11,428 nucleotides of DNA from CAYLOC01 sp964385195 (GCA_964385195.1 CAYLOC010000098.1:1-11428); one strand, 5' to 3'; positions 1 to 7,531 are shown, counted from the stretch's first letter. The notes: a model not told the origin generated them from the sequence alone. Numbers and translations: made by a program.

Positions 1-11
1 CGGACACGCCC

Positions 12-3005
12 GTGCAGACACTGTCGGCAGCAGCAGGAATGATGGAGGTTGTGACACAGCCTTCCACCTACCGGTCGGCCATGGTGGGCCGTTCCGAGGA
101 GCTGTCCCAGCTCCGCAGCTCCATCGGCCTCGACCGTTCTCGCGGGCAGGGCGGCGGGACCGTGGTGGTGTCCGGCGAGGCCGGGGTGGGGAAGACCCGC
201 TTGCTGTCGGAGCTGGGCGAGGCCGCGGAGGACGCCGGCTGGCGGGTGCTGGTAGGACGATGCCTCGACTTCGCCGACGGGGCACTGTCCTACCTGCCGT
301 TCTCGCAAGTCCTCGCAGTACTGGGCACCCAGTCACCAGAGGTGCTGGACCGGATGAACCAGGACTACCCCGAGCTACGCCACCTGATGCCGGGTCAACG
401 GCTGCTCGCCGATCAGACCCGGCAACAGCCCGAGCCCACGGTGAAGACCCAGCTGTTCGAAGCGCTGCACGGGGCCCTGGAAGAGCTGGCGGCCACGGCC
501 CCGCTGCTGGTGGTCATCGAAGACCTGCACTGGGCGGACACCTCCACCCGGGAGATGCTGACGTTCCTGTTCGCTCGGCAGTTCACGCAACCGATGGCCC
601 TGGTGGCGAGCTACCGCAGCGACGACATGCACCGCCGGCACCCGCTGCGGTACAGCATCGCCGAGTGGGCGCGCATCCCCGGTGTGCACCGGCTGCGGCT
701 GCAGCCGCTGGTGGACAGCGACGTACGCACGCTGGTGCGGTCCTTGCGCGGCCATCCCCTCCAGGAGACCCACATGCAGGCGATCGTCTCCCGAGCGGAG
801 GGTAACGCGTTCTTCGTCGAGGAACTCGTCGCCGCTTCCGAGGCCGGCGGTTCGACGATTCCCGACGACCTGTCCGATCTGCTGCTGGTCCGGCTGGACC
901 GGATCGACCCAGCGGCACGCACCGTGGTCCGCGCCGCCGCGGTTGCCGGCCGCCGGGTGTCGCACCAGCTCCTGGCCCGGGTGGTGGACCTGGACGCAGG
1001 AGAACTCGACTCCGCCATCCGCGCGGCCGTGGAGTCCAACATCTTGGTCCCCGGAGCGACGTCGGAGTACGCGTTCCGGCATGCGCTTCTCGCCGAGGCG
1101 GTGTACGACGACCTGCTCCCCGGCGAGCGGATCCGTCTCCACGCCGCCTACGCCGCGGCACTGCGCAGCCACGACATTCCCGGCACGGCAGCCGAGCTGG
1201 CCCGACACGCACGGGAGAGCCACGACGTGAACACGGCGCTGGCCGCGGCGGCCCGGGCCGGCGATGACGCGATGACGGTCGGCGGACCCGATGAGGCCGC
1301 CCAGCACTACCTGGACGCCCTGGAGCTGATGGCCGGCCCCGGTGCCGACCCTGACCTCGCCCCGCTCAGCCCCGTCGGGCTCACGGTCAAGGCCGCCACG
1401 GCGCTGACCGCCTCCGGACGACCGCACCGGGCGGTCAGCCTGGTGCACGACTACCTGCTCCGCAACGAGGGCGTCGACACCCCGGAGGAGCGCGGACGGG
1501 CCCTGCTGGCACTTGCCAACGCCGCGATCGTCGACGAGACCGACGTCGACCCGCTGGAGGCCACCACCGAGGCACTGCAGCTCATCCCGGCTGACCCGCC
1601 GTCACCGCTGCGCGCGAGCCTCCTGGCGATGCACGCCCGCGCGAACATGGAGCGCGACCGCAACGATGACGCGATGCGGTGGGCAGAGAAGGCAGTGGCG
1701 ATGGCTGGCGACCTGGGCCTCGACACGGTGAAGGCGGACGCGAAGACCACGTTGGCGAAACTGCTGGACCGGGCCGGTAACCCCGATGAGTCGCTACGGA
1801 CGTTGGAGGGGATCTTCGAACGGGCGCTGACCGACGGGGACCCCCTGGCCGAGCTCCGGGCCCTGTTCAGCATCGGTGGCCTGCACTTCACCGCCGCCCG
1901 CTACGAGGCGGCGCTCACCGTGTACCAGCGCGCGAGCCGTCGTGCGGAGGAGCTGGGTCGCCCATGGGGACCGTACGGGATCGACGCCCGCCTCATGGCC
2001 GGCGTCACCGCGTTCTACATGGGTGACTGGGCGACCGCCCGCACCGTGACCGACGTGACCGGACAGCGTCCCCCCGCCGTCGGTGAGGCGTGCCTCGCGG
2101 CGTTGAGCATGGCTCCTGCCGCCGGTCAGGGGGATACCTCGGCGCTCGACCTGATTCCCCACATCCGTGCCCAGTGGCACCGCGACGGACTGGTGGCCAT
2201 CCTCACCGGGGCCGCGGCGATCGACTTGTACGGCGACAGTGGGCGGCTGGAACAGGCCGTCGCGATCTACGACGACGTGGTGACGTCGGTCAGCCAGTTG
2301 TGGCAGAACCCGACCTTCCATGCCCGCGTGCGGCTCAGCGGCCTCGTGCTCGGTCAACTCGCCCGGTACATCCGGGACCGCGGGCCCGCTGCCGACGCAG
2401 CGCTGGTCCGGCGTACCGAGGAGTTCGTGCAGGGGGCGGAGGACGCCTTCCAGCGCCACACCCGGCTTGGTGTCGTCGGGCCGGAGAGCCGGGCCTGGAT
2501 GAGCCGGGTACGCGCCGAACACCTTCGGGTGGCCTGGTGGTCCGGCACCGACGTGCCGGAGGAGGAGCAGCTCGTCGGCGCGTGGGAGGACGCCGTCGCG
2601 GCGTTCATCGAGTTCCGGCACGAATTCGAGCTGGCCCGTACCCGCGCCCGCCTGGCTGAGGTGCTCCGTGCGACCGGGCGGACGGCCGAAGCCGCCGAGG
2701 TCGCGGCCGAGGCCCGGCGTACCGCGGAGCGACTCGGGGCACGACCCCTGCTGGAGGAGCTTGCGTCGCTGCGGACGGCTGCCCGGCAACGAGGCACGGG
2801 CGCTCCCGACGAGGCCACGCTCACCGACCGCGAGCAGCAGATTCTTGCCCTGGTCGCGCAGGGCCGGAGCAACGGGGAGATCGGCAAGCAGCTGTTCATC
2901 AGCACCAAGACGGTCAGCGTGCACGTCTCCCATGTCCTGCGCAAGCTGCAGGCTCGCAGCCGCACCGAGGCGGCGGCGATCGCCCGCAGCCGCGGCCTCC
3001 TCTGA
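12..3005 (+). CDS. LAL-type LuxR-family transcriptional regulator with N-terminal ATPase domain
   Basis: Large ATP-binding LuxR-type (LAL, MalT-like) regulator of 997 residues. A Walker A motif GEAGVGKT lies at residues 55-62 and a Walker B-type stretch LLVVIEDLHWAD at 165-176. A sensor-like strand VASYRSDD follows near 198-205. The middle (about 370-920) is Ala/Leu/Arg-rich, helical and TPR-like, as expected for the ligand or partner-sensing region. The last 61 residues, from LTDREQQILALV (937), form a LuxR/NarL helix-turn-helix with recognition helix about STKTVSVHVSHVLRKL (964-979). In this family ATP and an effector drive oligomerisation and activation; the effector here is unknown. The frame is open to the left edge. 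GTG at 12, ATG at 39 or 42 and ATG at 81 are all possible starts; none has a well-spaced ribosome site, and 81 would begin right at the conserved MVGRSEEL block. It converges on the minus-strand array, so its targets cannot be read from position. Confidence 0.9.
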   Translation: MQTLSAAAGMMEVVTQPSTYRSAMVGRSEELSQLRSSIGLDRSRGQGGGTVVVSGEAGVGKTRLLSELGEAAEDAGWRVLVGRCLDFADGALSYLPFSQVLAVLGTQSPEVLDRMNQDYPELRHLMPGQRLLADQTRQQPEPTVKTQLFEALHGALEELAATAPLLVVIEDLHWADTSTREMLTFLFARQFTQPMALVASYRSDDMHRRHPLRYSIAEWARIPGVHRLRLQPLVDSDVRTLVRSLRGHPLQETHMQAIVSRAEGNAFFVEELVAASEAGGSTIPDDLSDLLLVRLDRIDPAARTVVRAAAVAGRRVSHQLLARVVDLDAGELDSAIRAAVESNILVPGATSEYAFRHALLAEAVYDDLLPGERIRLHAAYAAALRSHDIPGTAAELARHARESHDVNTALAAAARAGDDAMTVGGPDEAAQHYLDALELMAGPGADPDLAPLSPVGLTVKAATALTASGRPHRAVSLVHDYLLRNEGVDTPEERGRALLALANAAIVDETDVDPLEATTEALQLIPADPPSPLRASLLAMHARANMERDRNDDAMRWAEKAVAMAGDLGLDTVKADAKTTLAKLLDRAGNPDESLRTLEGIFERALTDGDPLAELRALFSIGGLHFTAARYEAALTVYQRASRRAEELGRPWGPYGIDARLMAGVTAFYMGDWATARTVTDVTGQRPPAVGEACLAALSMAPAAGQGDTSALDLIPHIRAQWHRDGLVAILTGAAAIDLYGDSGRLEQAVAIYDDVVTSVSQLWQNPTFHARVRLSGLVLGQLARYIRDRGPAADAALVRRTEEFVQGAEDAFQRHTRLGVVGPESRAWMSRVRAEHLRVAWWSGTDVPEEEQLVGAWEDAVAAFIEFRHEFELARTRARLAEVLRATGRTAEAAEVAAEARRTAERLGARPLLEELASLRTAARQRGTGAPDEATLTDREQQILALVAQGRSNGEIGKQLFISTKTVSVHVSHVLRKLQARSRTEAAAIARSRGLL

Positions 3006-3043
3006 CGAGGGATCTCTGGGCCCCGGCGTACCCGGTGCAGAGC

Positions 3044-3100
3044 GGTTTGGCAGCAGTTCGTGGTCAGCAGAGCCCGCCGACCCCCATCTGCTGCCAAACC
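3044..3100. terminator. Long inverted repeat between convergent genes, likely bidirectional terminator
   Basis: Arms GGTTTGGCAGCAG (3044-3056) and CTGCTGCCAAACC (3088-3100) are perfectly complementary over 13 bp. Inside them, after a symmetric 5x5 internal loop, GGTC (3062-3065) can pair with GACC (3079-3082), leaving a 13-nt loop. It lies 38 nt after the regulator stop and 25 nt after the exporter stop, so it could end transcription from both sides. Neither side has a U-tract, so a classical intrinsic terminator is not proved; high-GC actinobacteria often lack U-tracts. A protein-binding palindrome is the alternative. Confidence 0.5.
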
Positions 3101-3125
3101 ACCACGATGCCAGGGCATCCGCCCC

Positions 3126-4571
3126 TCAGTAGTCCCGGTCGCGGGCGCTGATCGGTTCTCGCCGGTGCCCACTGCGCCGGCGACGCGGGATGACCAGCGC
3201 CGCGCAGATCGTCGCACCGATCGCCACCAACCCGCACACGCCGAAGCTCACCGTGTACGCGGTGTCACTCGGCCCGCCGTCGGGCAGGGTCAGCAGCGCG
3301 AGGATCGCGATGGACACCTGCGCACCCACCGCTCCCCCGGCCCGCCGAAGGACCGAGTTGATCGAGGTAGCGATCCCGGTCTGCCCGGGCTCGGCGGCGA
3401 GCGCCACGATGCTTCCGCTGAGGCTGATGGTGAGGCCGAAGCCGACACCGAGAGCACCCAGCTCCACCATCACCATCCACAGCTGACTGCGGAACACGGC
3501 GAGCGCGAGCGTGGCCAGCGCCGCGAGCCCGGTCCCGCCGGCGAACACCGCCCGGTGCCCGAACAGCCGCACCAACGGGCCGGTGAGCGGGGAGAAGATC
3601 GATTGGCCGATGGCGCGCGGGGTGAGCGCGATCCCGATCAGCAGCGGGCCGGCAGCGAGTCCGAACGCCCGGGCCGCGGGTGGCTCCCCCGCCCCCTGCA
3701 GCAGGAACGGGAGCACGATGTTGGTTCCGAAGACCGCATAGCCACCGAGCAGAGAGGTGAGGTTGGTCAGCAGCACCCCACGGGAGCGCAGTACCTGCAG
3801 GTCCATCAACGGTTCCCGGGTGTGGGTCTCTCGCAGGTACCAGCCGAGCGCCAGCAGCACCGCCAGGGCGAACATCCCCAGCGCCAGCGGGCTCGCCCAC
3901 CCCCGGTTCGGGCCCTCGGTGATTCCCACGATGAGGGCCGCCATCGCTCCCCCGAACAGCACCGCGCCGGGGGTGTCCAGTCCGGTTGCCCGCCGGTGAC
4001 CGAGCCGGGGTACGACGATGCGCACCATGACGATCGCCAGGGCCAGCACGATCGCCCCGATCCCGAAGATCCACCGCCACGACAGCGTCTGGGCAAGGAG
4101 GCCCCCGAGGGGGAACCCGAGGAGCGCGCCCATGCCGAACCCGCCGGTCAGCACCCCGATCGCGGTGTTGACCCGGTCGCGCGGGACGGACTCGGTGGCG
4201 ATCGCGAAGCTGAGGGGGAAGACGACTCCCCCGACGCCTTGGACCATCCGGAAGACGACGACGAGCTGGATGGTTGGCGACACTGCGGTCGCGACGCTGC
4301 CGAGCGCGAAGATGATCAGGGCCCACAGGTAGACCCGGGTTCGCCCGAGCCGGTCCCCCAGCTTGCCGAGGAACACCGGTGCCACCGAGCCGACGATCAG
4401 GTAACCGGAGAACAGCCACACCGTCCACTCCCGCGAGGCGGACAGGTCGGTCTGGACCGAAGGCAAGGCGGGCGAGATGGCCGTCTGCTGGAACCCGTAG
4501 ATCATGTCCGCGATCAGCAGGGTGATCACGACCACCCAGCCGGAGGCACGAGCAGAGTCACGGTTCAGCAC
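3126..4571 (-). CDS. DHA2-type MFS exporter (14 transmembrane segments)
   Basis: A 481-residue major facilitator superfamily transporter, probably a proton-driven drug or metabolite exporter of the DHA2 (EmrB/QacA) group. About 14 hydrophobic segments can be counted, from GWVVVITLLIADMIYG (residues 11-26) to VSFGVCGLVAIGATICAALVI near the C-terminus. Motif A is GKLGDRLGRTR (69-79), followed by RMVQGVGGVVFPLS (108-121). The TM5 antiporter region reads GALLGFPLGG (148-157), with the proline one place later than in the usual GxxxGPxxGG. The start chosen is GTG at 4571, because GGGGAG (4579-4584) sits 7 nt upstream and residue 1 falls just before TM1. The frame stays open to 4715, but that extension is hydrophilic, lies inside the upstream gene and lacks helices. 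It overlaps the phosphodiesterase-like gene by 7 nt, suggesting coupled translation. Substrate unknown. Confidence 0.9.
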   Translation of the reverse strand: MLNRDSARASGWVVVITLLIADMIYGFQQTAISPALPSVQTDLSASREWTVWLFSGYLIVGSVAPVFLGKLGDRLGRTRVYLWALIIFALGSVATAVSPTIQLVVVFRMVQGVGGVVFPLSFAIATESVPRDRVNTAIGVLTGGFGMGALLGFPLGGLLAQTLSWRWIFGIGAIVLALAIVMVRIVVPRLGHRRATGLDTPGAVLFGGAMAALIVGITEGPNRGWASPLALGMFALAVLLALGWYLRETHTREPLMDLQVLRSRGVLLTNLTSLLGGYAVFGTNIVLPFLLQGAGEPPAARAFGLAAGPLLIGIALTPRAIGQSIFSPLTGPLVRLFGHRAVFAGGTGLAALATLALAVFRSQLWMVMVELGALGVGFGLTISLSGSIVALAAEPGQTGIATSINSVLRRAGGAVGAQVSIAILALLTLPDGGPSDTAYTVSFGVCGLVAIGATICAALVIPRRRRSGHRREPISARDRDY

Positions 4572-5350
4572 GTGAGATCTCCCCGGAGCCGCGCGGCAAG
4601 ACCCGGCCGGTTCGTGACCACCATCCATGCCCGCCCCGGACGCAGGAAGTGGCGCAGCATCGCCGGACGATCCACGGTCCACACCACGAGCGGGATCCCG
4701 CGTCGGGCCGCCCATCGACCGACCAGTGTCCGGGCCGCGAACCAGTGCACAGCAAGGGCATCGGCACCGGTATGTCCCCAGCGCAGATGTTCCCAGCGCC
4801 TATGGTCCCAGCGCCTCGCGGGAAAGAACTGCGCTCCCTGGTCCCACCCCCTCCGCCATCCGGTGCGACCGGGTCGACGGCCTCCGACCGTCAGGGCCAG
4901 GCGTAGGCGGGCATCGGCGCCGGAGCGCCATCCGGCGAGCGCGGCGACGAGGTCGTCCTGGTCGCTGGTCACCAGCACCCGGCCCGGAAGCACGTCCTCG
5001 GCCGCCTCGGCCGCGCGGATCGCCGCGCCCACGGCACCCGGCGGTGACTTGAGGTCCAGATGCAGGCTCTTCCCGGTCGCGGCGACGGCATGCAGCGCAT
5101 CGGCGTACGCCGTCAGCTCCGGCTGGAGCTTCCTCAACTCCGCCCACGTATGGTCTGCGACCGGGTAGCGGCGTCCGCCCACGACCAGGTGCGGGTCATG
5201 ACAGAGAACCAGGACCCCATCGCGCGTCACGCGGACGTCAACCTCGACGTACTCCCCCGGCGCCTCCAGCGCCCGACCCAGCGCAGCAGCGGTCACCAGA
5301 CCCCGGCCGTGTTTCCCGGTGCCACGTCCGTGCACCGAGATCAAGACCAT
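4565..5350 (-). CDS. Glycerophosphodiester phosphodiesterase-like protein (GDPD family, divergent)
   Basis: A 261-residue protein of the GDPD TIM-barrel family, whose members hydrolyse glycerophosphodiesters to glycerol 3-phosphate and an alcohol. The family core is clear: YVEVDVRVTRDGVLVLCHDP (34-53), matching ElDV..T.Dg..V..HD with E36, D38, H51 and D52; then LHLDLKSP (96-103) with K101; and the closing LVVWTVDRPAML plus VVTNRPGLAARL (221-255). Oddities: the N-terminal HRG is HGRG (H7), the usual ENT glutamate-asparagine motif is not recognisable, and TD.P reads TNRP. Residues 179-193 are three in-frame copies of a (R/L)RW(D/E/G)H unit. No signal peptide is seen, so it is probably cytoplasmic. 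ATG 5350 lies 9 nt after the reductase stop without a good ribosome site, so re-initiation is likely. Family assignment is firm; activity and substrate are not. Confidence 0.82.
   Translation of the reverse strand: MVLISVHGRGTGKHGRGLVTAAALGRALEAPGEYVEVDVRVTRDGVLVLCHDPHLVVGGRRYPVADHTWAELRKLQPELTAYADALHAVAATGKSLHLDLKSPPGAVGAAIRAAEAAEDVLPGRVLVTSDQDDLVAALAGWRSGADARLRLALTVGGRRPGRTGWRRGWDQGAQFFPARRWDHRRWEHLRWGHTGADALAVHWFAARTLVGRWAARRGIPLVVWTVDRPAMLRHFLRPGRAWMVVTNRPGLAARLRGDLTC
4579..4584 (-). promoter_or_regulatory. Ribosome binding site deciding the exporter start
   Basis: On the minus strand GGGGAG lies 7 nt before GTG 4571, inside the end of the upstream coding region. It supports the short start of the exporter over the ATG at 4715. 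Confidence 0.7.
4772..4816 (-). repeat. Three tandem 15-bp units inside the phosphodiesterase-like gene
   Basis: Units at 4802-4816, 4787-4801 and 4772-4786 (minus-strand order) share CGCTGG followed by GA/GG and CAT. They encode RRWDH, RRWEH and LRWGH. The length is a multiple of three, so copy changes would keep the frame. The first two units differ at one base; the third is more diverged. Confidence 0.85.
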
Positions 5351-5359
5351 GGACGGTGG

Positions 5360-6112
5360 TCAGTCAATGTGGAAGACCTCGGCGTGCAGCCGGCGTTTGG
5401 CGACCCCGTGCTGGACGAGGACTTTGCGCAGGGTGACCACCATGGAGAACGGGCCGCACAGGAACCACTCGTCGACGGTCTCCGGGGCCAGCAGGTCGTC
5501 GAGCAGCCACTCCATCCGGGAGGCGTCAAGACGCCCGGACAACATCGGGTCGCCGGCGTCCTCTCGGGTGAGGATGTGGTGGACGGTCAGCCGGTCGGGG
5601 TACTGCCGCTCCAGGTCGGCGATCTCGGCTGCGAACATGGTGCTGCGCCGGGTCCGGTTGGAGTACAACAGCGTCACCGACGAGGTGGTTTCGGTCTCCA
5701 GGACGGTGGGGATGATCGACATCACCGGCGTAATGCCCGAGCCGGCGGCGATACACACGTAGTGTCGTTGCGCCCGGGGATCCAGTGGAGTGTGGAAGTT
5801 GCCTGCCGGCGTACTGACCTCGATCTCGTCGCCGACGCGCAGCCGGTCCACGGCGTACTGGGAGAACGCTCCGTCGGTGAGCCGTTTGACCGCCACCCGC
5901 AGGTCACCGGCGGAGACGGGGGTGCAGAGGGAGTAGTCGCGTCCGACGTCGTCGCCGGTCAGCGGGCTGCGCAACGTGACGTACTGGCCGTGGGTACGCC
6001 GGTACTCGGGCCGGAGGTCCGGTGGTACGTCGAACGTGAGGGCGACCGAGTCCTCGGTGAGCCGGTCGATCGCTGCCACCCGCAGGGCATGGAAGGCGCG
6101 GTCGTCAGGCAT
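5360..6112 (-). CDS. Ferredoxin-NADP reductase-type flavoprotein (PaaE/KshB-like, without 2Fe-2S domain)
   Basis: A 250-residue FAD- and NAD(P)H-binding oxidoreductase. The FAD domain carries GQYVTLR (42-48) and RDYSLCTP (58-65), the RxYS flavin motif. The pyridine-nucleotide domain carries GSGITPVMS (124-132) and the C-terminal LCGPFSMV (218-225). The order and wording match reductase components such as PaaE (phenylacetyl-CoA epoxidase) and KshB (steroid hydroxylase). Those continue about 100 residues into a plant-type 2Fe-2S ferredoxin domain, whereas this protein stops right after RLHAEVFHID, where a linker would start. It may pass electrons to a separate ferredoxin or oxygenase encoded elsewhere. 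ATG 6112 has GGAG (6118-6121) 5 nt upstream. It is first of three tightly packed genes and follows a 75-bp gap that could hold its own promoter. Confidence 0.87.
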   Translation of the reverse strand: MPDDRAFHALRVAAIDRLTEDSVALTFDVPPDLRPEYRRTHGQYVTLRSPLTGDDVGRDYSLCTPVSAGDLRVAVKRLTDGAFSQYAVDRLRVGDEIEVSTPAGNFHTPLDPRAQRHYVCIAAGSGITPVMSIIPTVLETETTSSVTLLYSNRTRRSTMFAAEIADLERQYPDRLTVHHILTREDAGDPMLSGRLDASRMEWLLDDLLAPETVDEWFLCGPFSMVVTLRKVLVQHGVAKRRLHAEVFHID

Positions 6113-6187
6113 AACGACTCCACACTATCCGGTGCCGAGGACCCGTCCCGCCTGGTGGGAGGAGGTCAGGAACGGTGCCGGCTGGGC

Positions 6188-6646
6188 TCAGTCGTTGTGG
6201 TCGGTGGCGCTCTGCCGACGCACCAGCGCAGCGAGATCGCGCGTCAGCCGGGTGGCGCGCGCACCGTCCGCGGTCTGGACGGCCATGACCGACACCGTGC
6301 TGCCGTCGGAGAGGTCCAGCACCGCCCAGGGCCGGTGCTGCGTCAGCGACACCGCCACGATCTGCGCCCACTCGTACCGGTGCCGGCGGTAGCCGTTCAC
6401 CACCACCAAGCCGGCGGAGTCGGCGTACGCCCTGGTGCGGAAGATCGCATACAGTCCGACCAGGATCAGTCCGAACGTCACGAGCAACGTGCCCCGTTCG
6501 ATCCAGCTGAAATCCGCCCGGACCCGCGGAGGCAGTTGGGTCCACAGCAGAGCGATCAGCGCGACCAGGACAGCGCCGGCGGTGGCCGAGACCACCCGCG
6601 CACCGACCGGCCGGAACGTGCGGGAGATGCCCTTGTCCGCCGCCAT
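6188..6646 (-). CDS. Small membrane protein with bacterial PH domain
   Basis: A 152-residue protein with two predicted membrane helices (about 20-37, VSATAGAVLVALIALLW, and 51-69, RGTLLVTFGLILVGLYAIF). They are followed by a C-terminal bacterial PH-type domain (about 70-146) with the hallmark run RAYADSAGLVVVNGYRRHRYEWAQI and RPWAVLDLSDGS. This resembles the actinobacterial 'low molecular weight protein antigen 6' PH-domain family; the role of the family is unknown. ATG 6646 is preferred because GAGG (6653-6656) sits 6 nt upstream. An in-frame GTG at 6658 overlaps the hisG stop by 1 nt, lacks a ribosome site and would put a rare TTA codon third. It is the last gene of the packed rib-his run. 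Confidence 0.82.
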   Translation of the reverse strand: MAADKGISRTFRPVGARVVSATAGAVLVALIALLWTQLPPRVRADFSWIERGTLLVTFGLILVGLYAIFRTRAYADSAGLVVVNGYRRHRYEWAQIVAVSLTQHRPWAVLDLSDGSTVSVMAVQTADGARATRLTRDLAALVRRQSATDHND

Positions 6647-6657
6647 CGTTAACCTCA

Positions 6658-7515
6658 CTACAACCGGCAGGCGTGAATGTTTGTGACCAGGATGCCCCGG
6701 GCACCGATCTCGTACAACGCGTCCATGACGGCATGGGCGTCCTCATGGCGGACCATGGCCCGCACCGCGGACCAGCCTTCCCGCTGCAACGGGGAGACCG
6801 TGGGCGACTCGATCCCCGGCGTCAGCGCGCACGCCTCCTGGACCCGGTCGGTCAGGATGTCGTAGTCCATCATCACGTAACTGCTGGCCACCATCACTCC
6901 GTGCAACCGGCGCGCGAACACCGCGTACCCGGCTGGCTCGGGGAGGTCCTCCCGGGTGATGAGCACCGCCTCGGAGGCGAGCACCGGCTCCCCGAAGACG
7001 CGCAGCCCCGCCTCCCGCATGGTCGTGCCCGTCGACACGACATCGACGATCGCATCGGCGACCCCGAGCCGGATCGCGGACTCCACCGCCCCGTCGAGGT
7101 GGACCACGCGCGCGTCGACCTGCTGCTTGGCGAGGAACTCGCTGACGATCCCCGGGTACGACGTCGCTACGCGCGCACCGTCCAGGGCTGCGACGGAGTC
7201 GAAGCGCCCCGGCGGGGCCGCGAGTCGCAGCGTGGACTCGCCGAACCCCAACGGCATCCGTTCCACGACCGGTGCGTGCGAGTCCGCCACCAGGTCGCGA
7301 CCGGTCAGTCCGATCTCCAACGTCCCCTCACCGACGTACACGGCGATGTCACGCGGGCGGAGGTAGAAGAACTCCACATGGTTGGGCTCATCGGTGACCA
7401 CGAGGGAGCGGTCATCGCGACGCTGTTGGTAGCCGGCCTCGCGCAGCATCTGCGCCGCCGTGTCAGCCAGCCTGCCCTTGTTGGGTACCGCGATCCGCAG
7501 CATGTCCTCGACCAT
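6658..7515 (-). CDS. hisG: ATP phosphoribosyltransferase (long form), first step of histidine synthesis
   Basis: HisG joins ATP and PRPP to give phosphoribosyl-ATP, the committed and usually histidine-inhibited step. The 285-residue length and C-terminal domain identify the long, self-regulating form that needs no HisZ. The N-terminus MLRIAVPNKGRL, EFFYLRPRDIAVYVGEG (48-64), GLTGRDL (69-75) and the PRPP-binding loop DAIVDVVSTGTTMREAGL (154-171) are typical. The ACT-like regulatory domain runs from about 206 to the end (WSAVRAMV through RGILVTNIHACRL). The ATG at 7515 has a strong AGGAGGA (7527-7533) 11 nt upstream, which overlaps the hisE stop. ATG 7503, giving MLRIAV as in relatives, is also possible but its GAGG is only 2 nt away. 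It follows hisE in the usual actinobacterial hisE-hisG order. Confidence 0.95.
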   Translation of the reverse strand: MVEDMLRIAVPNKGRLADTAAQMLREAGYQQRRDDRSLVVTDEPNHVEFFYLRPRDIAVYVGEGTLEIGLTGRDLVADSHAPVVERMPLGFGESTLRLAAPPGRFDSVAALDGARVATSYPGIVSEFLAKQQVDARVVHLDGAVESAIRLGVADAIVDVVSTGTTMREAGLRVFGEPVLASEAVLITREDLPEPAGYAVFARRLHGVMVASSYVMMDYDILTDRVQEACALTPGIESPTVSPLQREGWSAVRAMVRHEDAHAVMDALYEIGARGILVTNIHACRL

Positions 7516-7531
7516 GAAATCTGCCGTCCTC

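Noticed and set aside
375..2933. Minus-strand open frames of 357 and 379 codons across the regulator gene
   Set aside because: Low-complexity Arg/Gly/His/Gln composition, no motif, fully opposite a regulator with intact Walker and helix-turn-helix motifs.
3041..3104. Possible tRNA, because of a GTTCG within a stem-forming segment
   Set aside because: No cloverleaf, anticodon arm or acceptor stem can be assembled on either strand.
3106..3119. Small palindrome GATGC/GCATC in the convergent gap
   Set aside because: Only 5 bp with a 4-base loop; expected by chance and weaker than the adjacent 13-bp repeat.
4572..4715. N-terminal extension of the exporter to ATG 4715
   Set aside because: Hydrophilic, contained in the upstream gene, and GTG 4571 has an ideal ribosome site just before the first membrane helix.
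3060..5168. Long plus-strand open frame of 702 codons opposite the exporter and phosphodiesterase-like genes
   Set aside because: It is rich in Arg, Pro, Gln, His and Asp with no domain, and lies antisense to two clearly conserved genes. High-GC coding DNA commonly leaves the opposite strand open.
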